Assembly: GCF_028640845.1 (NCBI RefSeq)
Contig: NC_080539.1
Span: 297,831,516-297,895,515, forward strand
Direction of reading: 5' to 3'
DNA from: Ahaetulla prasina
Lineage: Eukaryota > Chordata > Lepidosauria > Squamata > Colubridae
Length of the DNA stretch: 64,000 nt
The stretch's first letter is position 1. Each line of letters opens with the position of its first letter. The position numbers and the translations under genes were made by a program. This document shows, in pieces, positions 56,882 through 64,000 of the stretch. A model generated the notes under the pieces. It was given only the letters and a program-made list of their open reading frames with translations. It was not told where the DNA came from and made no database searches.

Positions 56882-57114
56882 CAGCGGTGGGCTTCACATA
56901 ATTTAATAAGCGGTTCACCCAGAATTGAAAATGTGAGCACATGCGTGCATGCTCGCTTCACTTGCGCGCACGCAACTTGCACACATGCATGCTGCATCAA
57001 AAATATAGCTATTGTATAAGACGAGATAGTGCCAGGGCAGGTGGGCATGCCCAGCCACTGGCCATGACTACCGGTTCACCTGAACTGGTTTGAACCAGCT
57101 GAATCCCACCCCTG
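56882..57114. mobile_element. hAT-like MITE, 233 bp
   Basis: Ends CAGCGGTGGGCTTCA and GAATCCCACCCCTG, 8-bp TSD with two mismatches (GTTGCGAC 56874-56881; GTTGTGAT 57115-57122). The middle has an alternating purine/pyrimidine stretch with GCATGCTCGC and GCGCGCACGC. Confidence 0.8.
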
Positions 57115-57122
57115 GTTGTGAT

Positions 57123-58469
57123 GAAATACGAAATACAAAAGGGGCTGGGCTTCAGCCACATGACCATGTCTCGCATCTTGCAGATTTTGAACTCTTCTGC
57201 AAATAGAACTGTGTTTACCAAAACTTACAAAGCCCACACATTTCTTTATAAGTGGGATGGAAAGAACCCAAGCATTTTAAAAAAACGAATACTGTACTTG
57301 AGAAAGGAAAACTGACAAATGCATCTGTCAACTAAGAGCATTAGCAAAGCCTGTCGATCTTCTGTCTCTTAGTCTGGGCAAAGAAAACTCCCTAAACAAG
57401 AGCATCTGCCTGTACAGCTGTGTTAGTGTATAATATTTATGCCATTCATACAGAGAGAAAAAGAAGAAAGGTTAAAAAAAACCTTTTTTAGATAAATTGA
57501 CATTTTTAGAAGTTGCAGCAAATTTAACAGAGTTGTGGGGTTTTTTTTAAAAAAAGAAAAATTTAATTAACCTGCTGCAGCAGAACTCTGACTGTTCGCT
57601 CTGGCAAAACTCAAGAGAATGGTTTGTGGCTGATGTGAATAAATGATTTTGAGCTATGAAGTTTCCAGTATGGATCTTGATTTCTAATAATTTATTAGAT
57701 GAACATATTGTAACTGCTTTATAGGGGCTGAGCTTCCACACTGTGTAAGCCCATGATTGATTTAACCATGATTTATTGAATATATCAGAATTGGCTGAGC
57801 TCTCACAGACACTAAGCCATAAAAATGGTTTTCAAAACACAATGTCTCAGTTCACAGTAAATCACAAAGTAGCAGAACAATTATGTTTTAGTGCAATGTG
57901 AAAACCCGGTCATCTGGCTGGTTGCAGAACTATGCTCAGAATTTCTGAAAGGCAGCTATTTCAATTTTGCCTAGTGAATGAAGCTCTACTTTCACATTAA
58001 AAAAAAAAAGATTTTCTTATTCAACCATGATTCTTCTCTCCTAAGATGGCTTTTGGCATATGTTACCTCCAGATGGTGAACTACAATCCCCAACTTTGCT
58101 AATAACAGTCAAACTAGCTCAAACAGATCAGCAAGTATTTGGAAAAATCAGCAACATCTGAAAAGCCATGCAGCTCCCCATTTGGTAGGGCTACCATTTT
58201 GAACAAAATTCTAAAATTTTGAACAATCACTAGATGGCAGCAAAGAGTTCATGTTTTATATCCCTTTCTTCTCATCTCATTGTCATCTGTATTTATGTAG
58301 ATTTACATGTAGTTAATCCACTCTTGCAAATTCAATCCAACCCATCCTCATTATAGTGTACACCAACTTATTTTTTTTTAAAAAAGTTACAATGAAATAA
58401 TTTATGTAAACTTTTATGAGCAGCTGAACATTGTATACAAGTGTAAAATATTTTCCCCCTTTAACAAAA
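57123..58469. other. Unassigned DNA
   Basis: About 1.35 kb, no gene or repeat family recognised. Confidence 0.5.
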
Positions 58470-59425
58470 CATTTGAAAAAAGTGAAAAATGTAAGGTTTT
58501 AGGCAAAAAAACCAAAATGCACAGGTACCGCATATGTGGTACCTTGGTCATTAGTAGTAACTGTGAGAAGGATCTTGGGAGTCCTAGTGGACAACCATTT
58601 AGATATGAGCCAGCAGTGTGCAGCAGCTGCTAAAAAAGCCAACAGAGTTCTGGGCTGCATAAACAGAGGGATAGAATCAAGAACACATGAAATGTTAATA
58701 CCACTTTATAATTTTATTTATTTATTTATTTTGTCACACAGTATATATAAGCATAAGCATGTAATAACTATACAATATATAAGCATATATATAAGTATGA
58801 GTATGTAATAACTATATTAATTATATTAATTAACTTAATTAATATTATTAATTAATTATTAATTAATATATTTAATTAATTATGTTAATTAACTATATAT
58901 AATGCCTTGGTAAGGCCACACTTGGAATATTGCATTCAGTTTTGGTCACCACGATGTAAAAAAGATGTGGAGACTCTAGAAAGAGTGCAGAGAAGAGCAA
59001 CAAAGATGATTAGGGGACTGGAGGCTAAAACATATGAAGAACGGTTTCAGGAACTGGGTATGTCTAGTTTAATGAAAAGAAGGACTAGGGGAGACATGAT
59101 AACAGTGTTCCAATATCTCAGGGGTTGCCACAAAGAAGGGGGAGTCAAACTATTCTCCAAAGCACCTGAAGGTAGAACAAGAAGCAATGGGTGGAAATTA
59201 ATCAAGCAACTTAGAACGAAGGAAAAATTTCCTGACAGTTAGAACAATAAGTGGAACAACTTGTCTGCAGAAGTTGTGAATGCTCCAACACTGGAAATTT
59301 TTAAGAAAATGTTGGCTAGCCATTTGTCTGAAATGGTGTAGGGTTTGCTGCCTGGGCAGAGGGTTGGACTAGAAGACCTCCAAGGTCCCTTCCAACTCTG
59401 TTGCTGTTGTTGTTGTTGTTGTTGT
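58470..59425 (+). mobile_element. CR1 LINE 3' part, split by a LINE tail
   Basis: Before the insert: [20 protein letters not shown] and [20 protein letters not shown]. After it: [40 protein letters not shown] and [19 protein letters not shown], ending in a small deletion/frameshift before the C-terminus. The 3' UTR has GTTGGACTAGAAGACCTCC and a (TTG)n/(TTA)n tail (59401-59443). Highly similar to 24326-24665. Confidence 0.92.
58713..58897 (-). mobile_element. LINE 3' tail inserted in CR1
   Basis: (TTTA)n, TTTTGTCACACAGTATATA, then AAGCATAAGCATGTAATAAC units: the reverse of the 3' UTR at 45890-46000, followed by a (TTAAT)n stretch. CR1 sequence CCACTTTATAAT before it and TATATAATGCC after it show an insertion with a short, AT-rich TSD. 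Confidence 0.75.
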
Positions 59426-59689
59426 TATTATTATTATTATTTTGTTTGTCTGTAAAGCATCCAATATATCCATATTTGCTACATCCGAAAAATTATTATT
59501 CTATTCTTAACAAGACTAATCAAGAATGGGTTAAACAAATGTTAACAAGAATGTCCTGTCTCACAAAAGCTATAAAATATGTATGTAATATAAAATCCCT
59601 ACGTTGAATCACATTATTAGAGGTAGTTCGTAACCTATGAATAGTCCCTTAGTAACTGTTTTAAAATCAGGACAGATTCCTGAAAAGCT

Positions 59690-59890
59690 AAATAATAATA
59701 AATAATAATAATCATGTGACTATGGAGCAAATAAGATCCAGTTGCCAAGCATCCAAAATATGATCACATGACATATGTTCCCCCCCACACACACATGGTC
59801 ATGTGATCACATTTTGGATGCTTGGCAACTCCATCCCATTTACAACTGTTTGAAGTGCTTCGTGGTCACATGACTATTATTTATTATTTT
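59690..59890. repeat. Foldback element related to the Tigger-like MITEs
   Basis: Perfect-but-one 32-nt inverted arms (59741-59772 and 59798-59829: GTTGCCAAGCATCCAAAATA and complement). Outer arms pair as well (AATAATCATGTGAC against GTCACATGACTATTATT). GCCAAGCATCC and GTCACATGAC occur in the MITE at 20608. Confidence 0.8.
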
Positions 59891-59894
59891 CCCC

Positions 59895-61010
59895 CCTTCC
59901 TGGAAACCAGCATTTACTTCCAGCTTCCAGAAAAAAATGTCCCATGCATTATCAAATAAAGGCAGATTACTTTTGTCTTGTTCTTAGCATCTTCTGCAAA
60001 TACATTCAAATCCAGTTGAACAAATCTAGCTGCATACAACACAAATCTATCAGAAGAGACCTAGATTTGTTACTTCAAATAACCTATCTTTATCATTTGG
60101 ATGCGATTGTGACAGATTGGAAACTAGCTGCAAATGGGTTTGAGAAAGTTTTCATAAAAGAAGCCCTGAACGTTAAGCTCTTCAAAACTAATCATTGCTA
60201 TTTTAATTTCCATGCTGTCTTCTGCTAAATGGAGAGATACAAGAATATTGGCTATTAAGTTTTATCAAATCACACCCAGTACTGCTTATTAAGCTTTGAT
60301 AACGGCTTAATTATAATTCTAAAAACACATTCCTTTTTAATCATCTAGTACATTTTAACCAAAACAGAGAATTATATCTGTGCCTTGGGTCATTTTTAAC
60401 GCAGTCTTCCTTTGAGCTTTCTCCTCTTATTTTTCATATCCTTGGTCTCTCTGCTTTTCCTTCCCCTGAGCTTTCATAATGTACTTACAGCTATTATCCT
60501 TTCTCCTAAATAATCCTTCATTTTCCCTATTCTGGGAAGCAGTGATGGCTAAAAGATTAACCTAGGCTGTAGCTTCTAATGTGTTTCTATAATGGGTAAA
60601 AACCTGTCCTGAGATTTGGCATTCAATTATGTTGACCTTATCAGAATTACCAGAGGACATTCTGCAGTCCGTCATTTTCTCTTCTTCTAACATAAAAGGG
60701 TGCCTTTCAAATTTTCTATCTGGTTTGAAAAACTTTTAAGTTATTTAAGTCATCAAAACAAAAGAGTTGGACACATAGATAACCTACCCATTAAAATTTA
60801 AAGAGATTTAACATAGCAAACCTATACTTATATAATCATTGGGCAGGGGATATGCCTCAACTAAACAGCAGGATAGGTGCTACTGTACTGTGCTATTATA
60901 TTGGGAGGAAAAACACAAAGGGCAGAAAAAGATAAGAAAAAAGTTACTTTTTCTACTGTATGTTGGAAATCTAAATACAGTGACATTGACACTTCAACAC
61001 CTGCTGACTA
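59895..61010. other. Unassigned DNA
   Basis: No gene recognised. ORF 59944-60228 (94 codons) lacks any motif I know. Confidence 0.5.
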
Positions 61011-61011
61011 A

Positions 61012-61256
61012 CTGAGCCATGGTAGCGCAGTGGTTAGAATGCAGTACTGCAGGCTACTTCTGCTGACTGCTGGCTGCCTGCAATTTGGTAGTTCGAATCT
61101 CTCTAGGCTCAAGGTTGACTCAGCCTTCCATCCTTCTGAGATGGGTAAAATGAGGACCCAAATTTTTGGGGGCAATATGCTGACTCTATAAACGGCTTAG
61201 AGAAGGCTGTAAAGCACTATAAAGCGGTATATAAGTTTAAGGGCCATTGCTATTAG
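61012..61256 (+). mobile_element. tRNA-derived SINE (type B)
   Basis: Head GAGCCATGGTAGCGCAGTGG, box B-like AGTTCGAATCTC, core GTTGACTCAGCCTTCCATCC and GTAAAATGAGGACCCAA, tail GTAAAGCACTATAAAGCGG, TATATAAGTTTAAGGGC, ending in ATTGCTATT. Clearer than the copy at 17694. Confidence 0.88.
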
Positions 61257-61459
61257 GATGTAGATAGAAAGCATCACTAGATGGTAGCAAAGGTCCAGGG
61301 TTTTGTAGCTGAGGATAGTTACCTTAGATATACTTCACTATCGCTGAACATACCATCAGAACCCACGAATCAAGTAGTACAAACAGTGAGGCCATGTGCT
61401 ACCCACATTTTGAAGAAATGATTTCGTAATACAGATACTCACCCTGACATGCATCTGTC

Positions 61460-61596
61460 CAGTGGTGGGAGTCAGCCAGTTTGCACCACTTCAGGAGAAC
61501 CAGTTGTTAACTTTCTGAGCAATTTGGTGAACTGGTTGTTGGAAGAAATCATTAGGGCAGAGAACCAGTTGTTAAATTATTTGAATCCCATCACTG
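61460..61596. mobile_element. hAT-like MITE, 137 bp
   Basis: Ends CAGTGGTGGGAGTCAGCC and TTGAATCCCATCACTG, 8-bp TSD with one mismatch (CATCTGTC 61452-61459; CATCTGTA 61597-61604). The inside carries three AACCAGTTGTTA-like units. Confidence 0.87.
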
Positions 61597-61604
61597 CATC
61601 TGTA

Positions 61605-61844
61605 TAATAGCCAGCAATCACATTGTCCTTGCCGAAATCCTAACCCTTCCTTAGTAGGAACTACTGGTAGTGTCCCGGTAAATAATTTACAATTCTTTCA
61701 GCAGCATAAGCAAAAGTGAGAAAGTAGACGCCATATAACATGATAGATATGGTACTTTATTCTTGGAAAAGGTCATGTGAATATCAAAACTAACTCTGGA
61801 AGAAGAATTCATCCTACATAGGAGAGGAAGCTCTTGCCAAACAG
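61605..61844. other. Unassigned DNA
   Basis: Nothing recognised. Confidence 0.45.
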
Positions 61845-61852
61845 CTGAGGAA

Positions 61853-62782
61853 CGGGGTGAAATGCTCCCGGTTCGGACCAGATCGCCTGATCCAGTAGCG
61901 ATGGGGGCGGGTGGTTCGGCCCCACCCCCTGCCCCAGCTGAGCCACATGATCATCAGAGATTTTTTTTTTACTTTTAAAAGCATTTTTTCTTCCCCCAAA
62001 AAAATGCTTTTAAAAGTAAAAAAAAAAGCTTTGATGATTGCGCAGCTTTTTTTCTGCAACCTCTTCGGCCGAAGAGGTTGTAAAAAAATTTTTTTTAAAG
62101 GATCCTCTGGCGATCCCAGCTGAGTTGCCTGATCATCAAAACCCTTTAAAAGCATGTTTTCTACAAGCTCTTTGGCCGAAGAGGTTGTTAAAACAATCCT
62201 TTTAAAAGGTTCCGGAGATCAGGCAACTTCAGCTGGGATCGTCAGAGGAGCCTTTTAAAAGCTTTTTTTCCTCTGGTGATCCCAGGTGAATTTCCTGATC
62301 ACACTTTACACACACACAACACAACACAATACAACTGACTCACACACAATGTGAGGCTTTTAAAATCATTTTTTAACAATCTCTTACAACAGCCCCTGTC
62401 CATGCCCATGCAATCGCCCGGCCCCCACTTGCCTAATTGCTGCTTCTTTCGGGCTTGCTAAGACTTGCTTCGGCTGCTGCAATCAGTTGCATCAGCTAGC
62501 AACTGAATCTGCCTGCCTGCAATCCATTTTATCGGTGAACAACTCAATATGCCTACCTCCAATTGGGTAAATAACTGGGGGAGGTATTAAGTGGGGGTTT
62601 TTTAAGGAGTTTTTTTTAGACAGCAATTTAAAGTTAAGGAAGTTTTAAATTTAGCTGCTTTTATCTAAAAAATATAAATAAAATAAAATAAAATATTTAT
62701 GCAGCTTACTGAGATTTGGTGTGTTTCTGTAGTGTTTCATTCTAACTAAACAAACACACAAAATCTCGCAAAGTGTATGTAG

Positions 62783-62821
<39 letters not shown>

Positions 62822-63164
62822 TCAGTTGTATTGTGTTGTGTTGTGTGTGTGTAAAGTGTGAAAGTTGGTTTTTGAGCTTTTTGTGGCTGTATGAGGTTCC
62901 TGCTTGTTGCAGGGGCCATTTTGGATGAAGTACCGCTGCTTTTACATTGTGTGAGTCAGTTGTGTTGTGTTGTGTTGTGTTGTGTGTGTGTAAAGTGTGA
63001 AAGTTGGTTTTTGGTACCTCTTATTGTTTTGTGTACTTTGTTTATTATTTTTATTATTTATTGTTATTGGCCACGCCCACCCAATCACCTGACCACCAAG
63101 CCATGCCCACTAATTAAGCCACACCCTCAGAACCGGAAGGGAAAATTTTTAGATTTCACCCCTG
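61853..63164. mobile_element. hAT-like non-autonomous element, 1.3 kb
   Basis: Perfect 8-bp TSD CTGAGGAA (61845-61852 and 63165-63172). Ends CGGGGTGAAATGCTCCCGG (one base lost from CAGGGGTG) and AGATTTCACCCCTG. In order it has hairpins built from ACTTTTAAAAGCATTTTTTC and CCTCTTCGGCCGAAGAGG, a short (AAAAT)n, (GT)n at 62790-62818, and a minisatellite shared with 15679-16913 (AAAGTGTGAAAGTTGG). No transposase. Confidence 0.93.
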
Positions 63165-63172
63165 CTGAGGAA

Positions 63173-63509
63173 CCAGGATATTCAGTCTTTGGTGATCCAT
63201 TTACTACGGTCCAGAATTAGAAAACTTATTCTAAAACTGATATCCATAACACTCCAGTTTGGAACATGCTCATTAGTTTAAAAAATTCTGGTTAAAGAGT
63301 AGTTCATATGAAGGGGGGGGGTGGACTAAAATGAATGCATCACAAAGCGAAAACACAACACAAATATGCTAATTCTTAGTCATTCTCATGCCTCCACACC
63401 AAGAAAAGTGGCACAGCTAATACATTTGGCATTACAGCATATATAAATAATTTCTTTTCCTTGAAATAGTAAGTCTAATGCTATTGTCAGATAACACTTT
63501 CATGCATAT
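63173..63509. other. Unassigned DNA
   Basis: No gene or repeat recognised before the gypsy LTR. Confidence 0.5.
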
Positions 63510-63687
63510 TGTTAAGTTCGGGAAGTAACGAGGCTGGAGACCAGGGCAGTGACAACAGCTCTTTAATATAGGGTGAACCCAGCAACCTGGCTGGGGAAAA
63601 ACATCCCTTTATATACTGTTTAACCGGCGGCTTCAACCAATCAGCAACGTGCTTGTTTCCCGCCAAAATATTTAAAGATACATAACA
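63510..63687 (-). mobile_element. 3' LTR of a Ty3/gypsy retrotransposon
   Basis: 178 bp; in its own orientation starts TGTTATGTATC and ends CGAACTTAACA. Minus-strand TATATAAAG lies at 63608-63615 and ATTAAAG at 63561-63567. It is adjacent to a polypurine tract and the Pol C-terminus, so it is the 3' LTR of an element continuing past the window end. The TSD cannot be checked because the 5' LTR is outside. Confidence 0.9.
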
Positions 63688-63702
63688 CTCCTCCCCTCCC
63701 AG
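63688..63702 (-). promoter_or_regulatory. Polypurine tract (plus-strand primer)
   Basis: Minus strand CTGGGAGGGGAGGAG directly abuts the TG of the 3' LTR, the required position for the RNase H-resistant primer of second-strand synthesis. Confidence 0.88.
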
Positions 63703-63738
63703 AAAACACTTTACCACTATTTACATATTATTTACATG

Positions 63739-64000
63739 TTATTTTTCGACGTAGTCACGCAAATAACCTGGGCGTCTCCTGATTCTTTCGGACCTGCGCG
63801 GTTCAGTCCTGGGTGGTGTTTTGAGCTGGTCGGAGGGGCTGTTTTCTCCTCCCAGCTCTTTCTCTAGGCCATCGGGCCCTGGATTACTTGCAGACTCTTT
63901 TTCTTGGCCGTCCGGCCTTGGATTACTTTTAGAGTTTTCCCTGCTGTTTCCATCGGGAACCTGATGGCGTCGCTGGACCTCCGGGACCTCAGCTAAGTCT
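63739..64000 (-). CDS. pol: Ty3/gypsy Pol C-terminus (integrase tail), partial
   Basis: Open from the window edge to a TAA at 63739-63741, 86 codons visible. The end reads RRSERIRRRPGYLRDYVEK, the basic C-terminal tail found in many vertebrate Ty3/gypsy Pol proteins, after the integrase core. Before it is a hydrophilic linker with a near-repeat of about 19 residues (SNPRPDGQEKE and SNPGPDGLEKE). Only 37 bp lie between the stop and the polypurine tract, so there is no env after pol. No stop or frameshift is visible, so the copy could be young, but the catalytic parts are outside the window. The fragment lacks a start codon here. Confidence 0.85.
   Translation of the reverse strand, partial: DLAEVPEVQRRHQVPDGNSRENSKSNPRPDGQEKESASNPGPDGLEKELGGENSPSDQLKTPPRTEPRRSERIRRRPGYLRDYVEK

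Noticed and set aside
59944..60228. 94-codon ORF outside recognised repeats
   Set aside because: Considered as a possible exon; no domain, no signal peptide, no splice-site context that stands out, and typical chance length in AT-rich DNA.

Overview
The window looks like intergenic nuclear DNA of a snake, most likely an advanced (colubroid) snake. The evidence is its repeat content: a nearly complete BovB (RTE-type) LINE, Sauria SINEs with a BovB-like tail, CR1 LINEs, a CR1/L3-like LINE that ends in (AATAG)n microsatellite (the type known as Snake1), tRNA-derived squamate SINEs, a Ty3/gypsy element, and many very AT-rich or dinucleotide microsatellites. I found no host exon, tRNA, rRNA or CRISPR array. 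Every open reading frame with recognisable protein similarity belongs to a retroelement, and almost all are broken.

Layout. 1-4.4 kb: antisense BovB LINE interrupted by a solo LTR, a tRNA SINE and, at its 5' end, a hAT-like MITE. 4.8-5.6 kb: (TA)n tracts enclosing an element with inverted ends and a Penelope-like hairpin. 9.0-9.9 kb: a large imperfect inverted repeat. 10.1-13.5 kb: three-level nest, with an L1-like 3' end inside a solo LTR inside a foldback hAT-like element; each layer keeps its target-site duplication (TSD). 13.6-24.7 kb: hAT-like and Tigger-like MITEs, Snake1-type and L2-like LINEs (the latter split by an LTR) and a CR1 3' end. 27.4-28.3 kb: Sauria SINE and a solo ERV-like LTR. 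29.2-30.5 kb: the best-preserved Snake1-type reverse transcriptase. 31-36 kb: L1-like 3' end, a hAT-like element, and a long antisense CR1 split by a solo LTR and a MITE. 36-60 kb: sparse SINE, CR1 and MITE copies, minisatellites and unassigned AT-rich DNA. 61-63.2 kb: SINE and a 1.3 kb hAT-like element. 63.5-64 kb: 3' LTR, polypurine tract and Pol C-terminus of an antisense Ty3/gypsy element that runs off the window.

The most interesting pattern is in five LTR copies that look like one family (about 1.13, 11.05, 18.9, 34.7 and 49.3 kb; three have terminal TGTTGTG and a 5-bp TSD). In the three whose ends are fixed by a TSD, a sense reading frame opens at LTR nucleotide 5 and stays open for 71, 72 or 117 codons, with an acidic or Pro-rich part followed in most copies by a basic tail. 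The other two carry related frames. This suggests that an internal ORF (a Pol tail or accessory protein) once continued into U3 of the 3' LTR. That is inference and needs a full-length copy. All coordinates come from reading the sequence by eye; repeat edges without a stated TSD are accurate to roughly 10-30 bp.
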